From Chloroflexota bacterium (lineage in GTDB: Bacteria; Chloroflexota; Anaerolineae; Caldilineales; Caldilineaceae), in contig QEUW01000044.1 of the NCBI GenBank assembly GCA_003577005.1, forward strand, positions 1-45,585: DNA of 45,585 nucleotides, given 5' to 3'. The translations under genes were made by a program, and so were the position numbers. Position 1 is the stretch's first letter. Each line of letters opens with the position of its first letter. Of this stretch, positions 15,977-24,118 are shown in pieces. Under the pieces are notes generated by a model that worked only from the letters and a program-made list of their open reading frames with translations, was not told where the DNA came from and searched no databases.

Positions 15977-17494
15977 TTACCGCTGCACCACCGGCAAGAA
16001 GAGTTGAAAGCTCAAGTTTTCGGCCGGCTGCTCGGTTTCGTCTCCGTTCGGGGAAAGCTCGCTATTGCTGTCGGCACTGCCACGCTGAGCAGCGACGGGA
16101 ATCGCGCTGCTCGTTTCTTGTCCCCTCAGGGTTGTCATGTTCGCGAATTGCAACGAGCCGTTGGTTGAAAATCCAATCTCGCCACCACTACCTGCCATCA
16201 GGGTGCCGTTGACGACCAGAGCCGCGGCGGGATTCTCGGTAGACTCAAAGCGGATGGTGCCGTCATGGCCGTGCGCGATCAGGCCGCCGTCGGCAATGAT
16301 GCGGGTGCCCGGGGCAAAGCGCAACGTGACGCCTGGCTCGATCACCAGATACTGGTCGGCTGGAATGGTCACGTCGCAGACCACAGTATACGGCCCGTGG
16401 CGCAGGGTGGTCAAGCCGCGGAGGGTCGTCGAACCGTACGTCCCGTTGAAGATGTCGCCACAGAGTTCGTCGTTGACAAATGGGTTGAAAACGTAGTTGA
16501 GCGAGAAGGGTTCAGACCAGTTGAACTGTAGGTCCTGATAGTCAGCCGGGTCCATAAACCATTCGCCTCTTGGCAAACCATCATCGTTGTCTTGCCAGTC
16601 CCAAGGTGGGCTGGCGGCATCATCCTTGCCATTGTTGCCATCAAATTTGCGTCCAATCCCGACGACAGAGAAGCGCTGACCGGTGTAAGCCCCCAAACTG
16701 TCGAATAGATGTCCCGCGCCACAACAGTCGGTTCTCTTCTCCCACATTTCGGCAAAGATTGAGAGTAAATCATACCCCACGTGATCCATTCCTACGTCGT
16801 CAGGGTCCTCGGCGATGCCGGTGTAGTAGTAGCGCACGCTGGGTGCGCCCCCTGTATCTTTCTCGCGCAGGCCATGACCGCCGCCTTCTACAAAGACGAC
16901 TGGATGCACACCTGGATAGGTGGTGTCTATACTGACCGGATCATCGCTGTCGAAGTCGGAGGTGCCATTGGAAACATCGGTTACCCCTGGTGCTCGATAT
17001 TGGTAGTAATCGTTATGTTTCTGGAGTTGCACAGTCCTGAGCCGTCCGTAAGGGGTTCCATCTTTGAATACCGTCATCACAATGCCCTCCAGATCATTCT
17101 CGTGTGAAAAAGAATGACAGCTAAGGTCATCCACAGGATGAAAGAGAGCATAGGTGATAAAGTAATGCGTCTCGCTTTCGACAACCGAGTAATAGACATA
17201 AGCAGGCAGGGGGCGCGCCTTAGAGACGGGAACCAGTTTGTAGATATTGCCGACACGGCGTCGCTCAAAATTCGCCAGATTGTCCCAGTTGTCATTGCCC
17301 ACATCATTCCCATCATAATCGATGCGGGTGATATAATCGGCAAATTCTGTACAGACCAGATCCTGGACAATGACCGGCGAATACCATTCGACCAGCTCGC
17401 GATACGAGACTGTCGGCGCCGCCGCCTGGAGCGGCGCTGCGGTCCACAGCAACGCCAGAAACGCAATCGTTAGTAACAGACTAAACCGTTTCAT
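15977..17494 (-). CDS. Secreted protein, VPS62/NPP1-like region plus beta-helix segment
   Basis: A 505-residue exported protein with AAGGAG nine bases before ATG 17494. The signal peptide spans 1-25 (LLLTIAFLALLWTAAPLQAA). Residues ~30-330 form one domain, with SHENDLEGIVM at 130-140 and VFVEGGGHGLREKDTG near 205; the HENDLEG motif recalls the GHRHDWE-type motif of necrosis-inducing and VPS62-like proteins (weak, from memory). Residues ~365-445 (YLVIEPGVTLRFAPGTRI...) repeat the beta-helix strand pattern of the giant protein at 2796-6602. The end reads FQLFLPVVQR, the same C-terminal motif type. Extracellular; catalytic activity is not demonstrable. Confidence 0.75.
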   Translation of the reverse strand: MKRFSLLLTIAFLALLWTAAPLQAAAPTVSYRELVEWYSPVIVQDLVCTEFADYITRIDYDGNDVGNDNWDNLANFERRRVGNIYKLVPVSKARPLPAYVYYSVVESETHYFITYALFHPVDDLSCHSFSHENDLEGIVMTVFKDGTPYGRLRTVQLQKHNDYYQYRAPGVTDVSNGTSDFDSDDPVSIDTTYPGVHPVVFVEGGGHGLREKDTGGAPSVRYYYTGIAEDPDDVGMDHVGYDLLSIFAEMWEKRTDCCGAGHLFDSLGAYTGQRFSVVGIGRKFDGNNGKDDAASPPWDWQDNDDGLPRGEWFMDPADYQDLQFNWSEPFSLNYVFNPFVNDELCGDIFNGTYGSTTLRGLTTLRHGPYTVVCDVTIPADQYLVIEPGVTLRFAPGTRIIADGGLIAHGHDGTIRFESTENPAAALVVNGTLMAGSGGEIGFSTNGSLQFANMTTLRGQETSSAIPVAAQRGSADSNSELSPNGDETEQPAENLSFQLFLPVVQR

Positions 17495-17524
17495 CTGTAT
17501 GATCTCCTTGTTATGCCAGCTATC

Positions 17525-17597
17525 ACATCAGCGTGCGCCTGTAAATGCCATAGGTCTGTTGAAGTTGCTCAGGGCGTTTACAGGCGCACGCTGATGT
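17525..17597. repeat. Inverted repeat with perfect 21-bp arms
   Basis: ACATCAGCGTGCGCCTGTAA+A (17525-17545) is mirrored exactly at 17577-17597 around a 31-base loop. It occupies the gap between two minus-strand secreted-protein genes, 30 bases before the ribosome-binding region of the downstream one, so it could attenuate transcription, protect mRNA ends or be a mobile repeat. Confidence 0.75.
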
Positions 17598-17661
17598 AGC
17601 AAAGTTGAATTGCAGTATCGATATGACAGGCCGAAGCCCTGCCCTGTGTGGCAGACCCGGG

Positions 17662-19020
17662 CTATTGCAGACTGATCAAGACCAGGACAAACCCGCGGCC
17701 TTCGGCCAACCCACTCATCGCCTTACCCAGAACTGCACCCTGGGCCTGTTCGTGGTCGGCCACCTTCATGGTATGGCCGGGCGTATCTGACGTGGTCAGC
17801 AGGTCGCCGGGCTGGATCGCACCGTAGGTAGCATCGGCCCAGACATAGACGCGACCGGTCAAAGCGACAGGCAGCGTACCGGCGGCAATACTTCCTTCCT
17901 GCTGCATCACCAGGCCGGGGTTGATGCCGTTGGCGCCGCTGACCACGCCAGCGACCGTGCGGTCGTAAGCGGTGTCGGCCAGCCGCAGTTGTCCCGGCTG
18001 GTCGGGGTCAATAGCCACCACCATGCCAGGCTCGACGGCCTCGGCACCGGTGATCTCAAACGGCTCTGCCAGGTCGCTGCCGCCGGTGATCTCCAGGGCG
18101 CTGACGCCAACCTGGCCGGAGGGAGCAATATCAATCGCAGTCTTGACTGAACCGTAGTCGCCCGGTGTGCTGTAGACCTGGAACTGCAAATGGTCGTTCC
18201 CTGCCTCGTCGACGCGAATGTTGGCGTAATGTTGCCCATCGACGGCGAACAAGATGTTGGGATTCTGATTGACCGCGGCATCGACGCGAATGGTGTGGTT
18301 GCCCACGCCTGGCTTCTCGTAGACGTGCAGGGGCGCTATCGGATTTGTCGTACCGATGCCGATGTTGCCGCCATCCACGGTTAGCGCCGTCACTCCCATA
18401 TTCTCGATGTGGGTGTTGCTGTCCTCCATAGACCAGTAGAGTCTGGACTGGAGGCCGCCATCCATGCGGAATTGCAGTTCAGCCTCGCCAGCAGGATTCT
18501 CGCTGCTCATCTCCAGCGCCAGATCAGGGTCGGAACCAAAGACATGCAGTTTGGTTGCGGGCGCAGCCGTGCCGATGCCCACATTGCCCCCACCCGTGCC
18601 AGCTACGACATTGCCGGCCACGTTGTTGTTCAAGTACAGACCCTCTTTGGAGTCGATTTCGTTGCCATCGAGCAGCATCTGCTCCTGTGTGGGTGAATCC
18701 TTTGTCTCGATGATCAGGGTCGTTTCCATACCATTGTTCTCAAGCCCTCTGGCGTGTAAGGTCACCCACGGGTTGTCTGTGCCGATGCCGACCTTGCCAT
18801 AGGGGTCGACGCGCATAGCCTCTGCCCCGGCAGTTTTGATCACCAGCGGCTGGGTATCCAGCGTGCCTAGAAAGTAGGGGCTGGGGTCAATCGAAGAGGT
18901 GTTGCCACGCGTCGTCCAGACCGGGTCATCACCAGCCGCCTGGGTCGTGGCGACAGATCCAACCTGGGTTGCCAACATCGTTAAACCGAGAAATAGTGCG
19001 AGAAGTCTTGCCCGTTTCAT
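17662..19020 (-). CDS. Secreted protein with phage-tail-like GIGT..P repeats
   Basis: A 452-residue exported protein; AAGGAGACAAGAAC precedes ATG 19020. Signal peptide 1-29 (LLALFLGLTMLATQ...QAA). Several copies of (G)(K/N)(V/I)GIGT..P...LHV occur (GKVGIGTDNPWVTLHARG, GNVGIGTAAPATKLHVFG, GNIGIGTTNPIAPLHVYE), a motif shared with tail-fibre and surface-appendage proteins. The C-terminal ~150 residues (LAEPFEITGAEAVEPGMVV through GDLLTTSDTPGHTMKV and GFVLVLISLQ) form a conserved beta domain often found at the ends of such proteins. Probably a cell-surface or secreted structural protein. Confidence 0.8.
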   Translation of the reverse strand: MKRARLLALFLGLTMLATQVGSVATTQAAGDDPVWTTRGNTSSIDPSPYFLGTLDTQPLVIKTAGAEAMRVDPYGKVGIGTDNPWVTLHARGLENNGMETTLIIETKDSPTQEQMLLDGNEIDSKEGLYLNNNVAGNVVAGTGGGNVGIGTAAPATKLHVFGSDPDLALEMSSENPAGEAELQFRMDGGLQSRLYWSMEDSNTHIENMGVTALTVDGGNIGIGTTNPIAPLHVYEKPGVGNHTIRVDAAVNQNPNILFAVDGQHYANIRVDEAGNDHLQFQVYSTPGDYGSVKTAIDIAPSGQVGVSALEITGGSDLAEPFEITGAEAVEPGMVVAIDPDQPGQLRLADTAYDRTVAGVVSGANGINPGLVMQQEGSIAAGTLPVALTGRVYVWADATYGAIQPGDLLTTSDTPGHTMKVADHEQAQGAVLGKAMSGLAEGRGFVLVLISLQ

Positions 19021-19228
19021 GTTCTTGTCTCCTTATTGTTTGATGTACGAATCATAGAAATCCCAAACCTACCTCTTTATCCTGCACTACCTGTCTCTAG
19101 CTCCTTGCATCCGGATCAGGCAAGGGTGAGCCGTTGACCATCCACTCAAATTCTGCGCAAAATCTGATGGTGTGTTTCGTAGCTGCTCCAGCCTATGCAT
19201 ACGACTGCGCACAGATCGCGAAACACGG

Positions 19229-19234
19229 TATAAT
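19229..19234 (+). promoter_or_regulatory. -10 element in the 328-base divergent gap
   Basis: A perfect TATAAT 114 bases before SARP regulator 2, without a recognisable -35. The rest of the gap 19021-19348 holds no open gene that I trust. Confidence 0.35.
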
Positions 19235-19285
19235 GGAACAGCAGCCCCAGCATAGCGGGCGCTGGCGACAGAACAATCACCAGAG

Positions 19286-19304
19286 TGCAACGAGATTGCA
19301 ACGA
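19286..19304 (+). promoter_or_regulatory. 11-bp-period direct repeats, possible SARP binding site
   Basis: TGCAACGA occurs at 19286-19293 and again at 19297-19304, exactly 11 bases apart, 45 bases before the SARP regulator 2 start. SARP proteins are known to bind direct heptamer-type repeats with one-helical-turn spacing next to promoters, so this may be an autoregulatory site. No clear -10 stands at the ideal distance downstream. Confidence 0.35.
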
Positions 19305-19348
19305 AGCGGTGACCACGTAGCGAGATCGAGTTTCTCCCGGAGACGAGT

Positions 19349-22300
19349 ATGACTTACCGGCTGGAAATCGGGCTGCTCGGCCCACCTCAAGTGCATCGGG
19401 ACGGTCAGCCGGTTACGGGATTCCGTTCCGGCAAAGCCCAGGCGCTTCTCTACTACCTGGCTGCTACCCGGCGCACCCATGCCCGCACTGTGCTGGCCGG
19501 TCTCTTCTGGGGTGACGTGGCGGAACAGCATGCCCGCCGCAGCCTTACCGCCACGCTCTCCAATCTGAGACAGTTGGTGGGCGACCATCTGGAGATTGCG
19601 CGCGAGACGGTCGCCTTTCACTTCGATACAACAACCCGGCTGGATGTGGCGGAATTTGAGGCAGGCATCGCTGTGCAGAGCGTGTCTGTGGTTGAGCCGT
19701 TGCGCCAGACGGTCGATCTCTATCGCGGCGAGTTTCTCGAAGGCTTCTATATCCACGATGCGCCAGAGTTTGAACAGTGGGTATTACTGGAGCGGGCGCG
19801 CCTGAGAGCAGCCCTGTTACAGGGGTTGGAGCGGCTGGCAGAGTGGCAGGCAACCCAGAGCGCTCTGGAAGATGCCATCGGCAGTATGCGGCGAGTGTTG
19901 ACCCTGGAGCCCTGGCGCGAAGAAGCGCACCGCCAGCTTATGTTGCTTCTGGCTCAAACCGGGCAACGCAGCGCCGCCCTGGCCCAGTTTGAGGTTTGTC
20001 GCCGCACCCTGGCCAAAGAGCTAGAGGTCGAGCCAGATCAGGAGACGCTGGCGCTAGTGGAGCAAATCCGCGCTGGGGAAATTGAGAAAATCACACCTGT
20101 ACAGGCCAAGTCAGGGACCACAGTGCAGCGAGTTATCCCGCCGCCGCCGGATGGCCCAAATCGTCCGCACAACCTGCCACCCCAACTAACGTCTTTTGTA
20201 GGACGCGAGCAGGAACTGGCCGCAATCCTACATCGGCTGGGGGACCCGGCCTGCCGCCTGCTGACCCTGGTCGGCGCGGGCGGTAGTGGCAAGACACGGC
20301 TGGCGCTCGAAATGGCTCAGCGTCTTCTGGCTGCGCCCCCCGAAGCTGGCGATTATGCCGACGGAGTCTATTTTGTTGCACTCCAACCAGTGAATTCGCC
20401 CGATGGTGTAGTGTCCGCCACTGCGGAAGCGCTCAATTTCCGCTTTTTTACTGAGACCCACCCGCGCCAGCAACTGTTTGACTTCTTGCGCAACCAACGC
20501 ATGTTGCTCCTGCTGGACAACTTTGAGCATTTGCTGGCGGCAGCCGAATTCGTGTCCGCGTTGCTCAACGCTGCGCCGGGTGTGAAAGTCTTCGTGACGA
20601 CGCGCGAGCGTTTGTATCTGCAAGAGGAATGGCTTTTCCCGCTCGCCGGTTTGGCGTTGACGCAAGAAAACGATCAATCTGTACCTGCGGGTTTTGCATC
20701 CGATGCCGTGCGTCTCTTTGCCCAGCACGCCCACCGCATTCAACCAGGCTTCTCGTCGGCAGCCGAGTTAGACCACGTCCTGCGCATCTGCCGCCTGGTT
20801 GATGGTATGCCGCTGGGCATCGAACTGGCCGCGGCCTGGCTGACCGGTCTGAGCTGCCGGCAGATCGCCAACGAGCTAGAGCGCGGGCTGGACATCTTAA
20901 CGGCGCGCTACCAGAATACGCCCGGGCGCCACCGGAGCATGCGCGCGGTGCTAGAACAATCTTGGGAGCGGCTCTCTAGGGAACAACAAGGGGTCCTGGC
21001 GCGCCTGAGCGTCCTACACGGCGGGTTCGACCTGGAAGCGGCGCGCGCCATCGCCAGCGCCTCCCCCTTGACCCTGACGATTCTCGTCGAAAAGTCGATG
21101 GTGCATCAGACTACAACCGACCGCTATCAACTGCACGAACTGCTACGCCAGTTTGCTGCCGGACATCTCCAAAACCCGGCGCAAGCATGCACCGACCATG
21201 CCTTGTTTTTTGCCGATTTTGCGCATCGTTGTTACGAACTGTTCCTGAACAAACGCTATCACGAGGCTGTTCAAGGTTTCTCCCAGGAGATCGACAACTT
21301 GCGCACGGCCTGGCAGTGGCTTGTACAACGTCTGGAGTCTGACCCCAATATAGTTGTGGCCGCGCAGGGTCTGGCAAAGTTGGTCACACCCTTGACCTGG
21401 TTTTATCACGAGCGGACGCTGCACTGGGAGGGAAAGGAGAGATTTCAGGCGGCCTGCCACGCCGTGGCCGCGGCGCTCAATCGAGAGGCTTATCCAGGCG
21501 CGCCCGACAATCAGCTCCAGATTTTGCTCGCTCGTCTCCGGCTGGGATTTGCTCAGTTTCTCTACTTTCTGGGCGAGTATCCGCAGGTGGAACAGACTGT
21601 AGCGGCAGCCCTGTCGGCATTGCGAGGAGCCGATCTGGCCGGTGAGCAAGCGGCAGGGCTGGAATTGATTGCCAGGTCTCACTTCCGGCGTGGCAACTAT
21701 AGTGAGACCAGGGCGCTCCTGCAGCAGAGTCTGGCATTGATGCGGCAGGCAGACGATGGCCTGGAAGTGGCGCGGGTACTCTCGACTCTGGCCGTGACAG
21801 CCGCCAACGAAGGTGACTATGATACGGCCGTAGAGTTGCACAGCAGAACTGCGGCCATCTATCGCACCCACAATTACACCATTGGCATGGCTCGCGCGCT
21901 GATCAATCTGGGCTGCACGTATCGGTGGCAAGGTAATCTGGCGGCGGCCAGGCCCCTGCTCGAAGAGGGCCATACTATCGCCCTGGAGAGCGGCAACCCT
22001 TTTCTGATCATGTTTTCGACCAGCAATCTTGCCTCGACTCTTTCTGAATTGGGCGATCTTGAACGCGCAAAGGAGCACTATCAAGAGAGCCTGGCCCTGG
22101 CGCAGGAGCAGAATGACCAACGCTGGATCGCCGCCAATTTGAACGGCATGAGTCTCAACCATCTACGCTTGAATGAGCTGGATGATGCCGAACACTGCGC
22201 CCGTGCAGCGCTGGCCACTTCACATACGCTGCGCACTGACCCTGATACGCTTAGCAGCCTCTCCTACCTGGGACAAATATGGGCGCGGCGCGGCTGGGTG

Positions 22301-22525
22301 GACGCAGCAGTGGCCGTGCTGCTCTATGTGGAACGCCATCCGGCAGCGACGGCGTCCGATAAATCTCTCAGTACCAGCTTACTGGAAGAGCTAAGAGCCG
22401 AGTTACCAGCAGAACTGATCGGAGTTATCGACGAGTGGTGCGCTTCCAAAACCCTGGGCGAACTTGTGCATTGGATCGACACAGTCCAGCGTGGAAGAGC
22501 CCAATTTTTCGGCGTCATTCCGTAA
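19349..22525 (+). CDS. SARP/BTAD transcriptional regulator with NB-ARC-like ATPase and TPR domains (2)
   Basis: A 1058-residue regulator starting MTYRLEIGLLG at ATG 19349, with CGGAGACG upstream. Residues ~4-95 are the winged helix, ~100-245 the BTAD (EAHRQLMLLLAQTGQRSAAL). After a linker, TSFVGREQELAAILHRL opens an NB-ARC/STAND ATPase: P-loop LVGAGGSGKTRLALEM at ~306-321, LLLLDNFEHLL at ~385-395, VFVTTRERL at ~412. The C-terminal ~450 residues are TPR-like repeats (for example ARSHFRRGNYSETRALL). Its AAA module differs in type from SARP regulator 1 (NB-ARC with GREQEL versus the MalT-like one), so they are not recent duplicates. Targets unknown; possibly itself, via the direct repeats upstream. 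Confidence 0.9.
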   Translation: MTYRLEIGLLGPPQVHRDGQPVTGFRSGKAQALLYYLAATRRTHARTVLAGLFWGDVAEQHARRSLTATLSNLRQLVGDHLEIARETVAFHFDTTTRLDVAEFEAGIAVQSVSVVEPLRQTVDLYRGEFLEGFYIHDAPEFEQWVLLERARLRAALLQGLERLAEWQATQSALEDAIGSMRRVLTLEPWREEAHRQLMLLLAQTGQRSAALAQFEVCRRTLAKELEVEPDQETLALVEQIRAGEIEKITPVQAKSGTTVQRVIPPPPDGPNRPHNLPPQLTSFVGREQELAAILHRLGDPACRLLTLVGAGGSGKTRLALEMAQRLLAAPPEAGDYADGVYFVALQPVNSPDGVVSATAEALNFRFFTETHPRQQLFDFLRNQRMLLLLDNFEHLLAAAEFVSALLNAAPGVKVFVTTRERLYLQEEWLFPLAGLALTQENDQSVPAGFASDAVRLFAQHAHRIQPGFSSAAELDHVLRICRLVDGMPLGIELAAAWLTGLSCRQIANELERGLDILTARYQNTPGRHRSMRAVLEQSWERLSREQQGVLARLSVLHGGFDLEAARAIASASPLTLTILVEKSMVHQTTTDRYQLHELLRQFAAGHLQNPAQACTDHALFFADFAHRCYELFLNKRYHEAVQGFSQEIDNLRTAWQWLVQRLESDPNIVVAAQGLAKLVTPLTWFYHERTLHWEGKERFQAACHAVAAALNREAYPGAPDNQLQILLARLRLGFAQFLYFLGEYPQVEQTVAAALSALRGADLAGEQAAGLELIARSHFRRGNYSETRALLQQSLALMRQADDGLEVARVLSTLAVTAANEGDYDTAVELHSRTAAIYRTHNYTIGMARALINLGCTYRWQGNLAAARPLLEEGHTIALESGNPFLIMFSTSNLASTLSELGDLERAKEHYQESLALAQEQNDQRWIAANLNGMSLNHLRLNELDDAEHCARAALATSHTLRTDPDTLSSLSYLGQIWARRGWVDAAVAVLLYVERHPAATASDKSLSTSLLEELRAELPAELIGVIDEWCASKTLGELVHWIDTVQRGRAQFFGVIP

Positions 22526-22639
22526 TGACTCTACGCTGCTGAACCTACCCCTCACGCGCCGCCGGGACGATGCACCGCTGGCCAAGGATCATGCAAGGGA
22601 ATGTACACAGCACCGTTACCGCACAACTGTTGGCAGAAC

Positions 22640-23737
22640 TTAGTGAGCCGCGTTCATCTGTAATTCGCTCAGGCGGACCGTTTGCTGAAGCACAACTCTG
22701 TTCTCGACGTTGCGGATCTCCATGCGGATCTCCGGGTCGGTTTGGTCCCAGTCGACATGGATCAGACCGTAGTTGTCCTCGGTGTAGATCTCGCCCACAC
22801 GGTAGAGGTCGGGGACGGGCCGGTCGTAGTTGCGCGTCAGGCCGCTCGAGTTGACCTCCCACAGCGGGTAGGGGACGCCCTCGGTCCAGCGCGAGAACTG
22901 CGCCCGGTGCGTATCGCCCGTGATAAAGATCACGCCATTAGCGCCGGTCTGTACGATGAGGTCGATCAGGCGTTGGCGCTCGTCGGGAAAGTTGGACCAA
23001 TTCTCCCACCCGGTCCCCTCCTGCAAAAAGGGAATGCTGGTGGCAATGATCCGCACTTCTGCTGGGCGGCGCAGTTCGGTCTCCAGCCATTGCCACTGCT
23101 CTTCACCTAACATACGAACCTCTGGCCCGCTCGTTGCTGTGTAAGGGCCTACGTACCTTTGCCTGCGCACGGCATATTCAGCCTCTGAGACCCGCTTGAG
23201 CGGCGAGCGATCCCAGCGTGTGTCGAGCAGGATGAGTTGCACACGTCGGCCCGGTGGGCCATCAAGGTAAGCCGTGTAGACGCCGCCGTCACGCAGCCGG
23301 CGTTCGCTGCCGGCGGGTTCACCAAAAAAGTCGAGAAAGATGGCTTTCGACGCTGCCTTCTGCGGATACTCTGCCCCGCCATCGTTGACGCCGTAGTCGT
23401 GGTCATCCCAGGTGGCGACCACCTGGGTCGATTCGCGCAAGCGCCGGTAGCCCGGCTGGCGACCCAACTGCTCATATTTGGCGTGCAGTACGGCCATATC
23501 GGTAGTGTCGCCATAGATGTTGTCGCCCAGAAAAACAAAGCGGTCGGGCCGGCTGGCGATCACCGCCTCCCAGATTGGCTGTGGTTGGTCTTGTTCGGCG
23601 CACGAGCCAAAGGCGATGACGCTGATCGGCTGGGCGCTCGCAGGGGGTAAGGGAGAGAGCGGTGCCGGCCCTAGCCGACACGCCGTGCATACGAATGCGC
23701 CCAGTAAGATGAGCAATCCTCGTCGCATGAGCCTCAT
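22640..23737 (-). CDS. PhoD-like metallophosphatase/phosphodiesterase, putative lipoprotein
   Basis: A 365-residue exported hydrolase. I start at ATG 23737, which has GGAG seven bases upstream; the open frame extends 55 codons further without support. Residues 1-20 form a signal ending in CTAC, a possible but unorthodox lipobox. Metal-site motifs of the PhoD family follow: FGSCAEQ (43-49), FLGDNIYGD (69-77), [11 protein letters not shown] (109-119), LLDTRWDRS and [12 protein letters not shown]. These bind two metals (Ca/Fe or similar) and cleave phosphodiesters or phosphomonoesters outside the membrane. It is convergent with SARP regulator 2 across a 114-base gap that shows no structure. Confidence 0.85.
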   Translation of the reverse strand: MRLMRRGLLILLGAFVCTACRLGPAPLSPLPPASAQPISVIAFGSCAEQDQPQPIWEAVIASRPDRFVFLGDNIYGDTTDMAVLHAKYEQLGRQPGYRRLRESTQVVATWDDHDYGVNDGGAEYPQKAASKAIFLDFFGEPAGSERRLRDGGVYTAYLDGPPGRRVQLILLDTRWDRSPLKRVSEAEYAVRRQRYVGPYTATSGPEVRMLGEEQWQWLETELRRPAEVRIIATSIPFLQEGTGWENWSNFPDERQRLIDLIVQTGANGVIFITGDTHRAQFSRWTEGVPYPLWEVNSSGLTRNYDRPVPDLYRVGEIYTEDNYGLIHVDWDQTDPEIRMEIRNVENRVVLQQTVRLSELQMNAAH

Positions 23738-23926
23738 TTTTAGTCTCCGAACATCACAACACCGTTGCCTCTTTACGCAACAGCCTTTATGGGCGGGCCA
23801 TGATGACATGATAAGCTTTTCCAGACCACATGAGAGCTTCGTACAAAAAATCAACGTGACCCAACGCGCGGCAAGAAGGTTACGCGGAGTTTGCACGTCC
23901 ATCAGAACTCTTTAATTGTGGCAGAG

Positions 23927-23991
23927 CCCTCCGGGAGGTGGCTGACGAGATTCGGGTTATTTAGGGGCTTCTGCGGCCACCTCCCGGAGGG
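23927..23991. repeat. Inverted repeat with perfect 16-bp arms
   Basis: CCCTCCGGGAGGTGGC (23927-23942) is mirrored exactly at 23976-23991 around a 33-base loop. Each arm itself contains the palindrome CCTCCGGGAGG. The geometry matches the repeat at 17525-17597, but the sequence does not. Confidence 0.75.
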
Positions 23992-24069
23992 CGACGTAGC
24001 AGTGCGGTTGCAGGATTTACCTGTCATCCTGTTCCGGGCCAAATTTATCCGAACCGGAAGTAGATGGGT

Positions 24070-24075
24070 TATAAT
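24070..24075 (+). promoter_or_regulatory. -10 element for the RNB nuclease
   Basis: A perfect TATAAT 43 bases before ATG 24119. The -35 region (around 24047-24052) is not convincing. Confidence 0.4.
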
Positions 24076-24118
24076 ACCCTGAGTTGTGCTACAACGACGA
24101 AAGCGATGCCATTCAGCC

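Larger units (their letters stand above)
23738..24118. other. Divergent intergenic region, PhoD-like / RNB nuclease
   Basis: This gap of 381 bases contains no credible gene. It holds the 65-base inverted repeat at 23927-23991 and a TATAAT facing the nuclease. A candidate promoter for the PhoD-like gene was not resolved. Confidence 0.5.
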
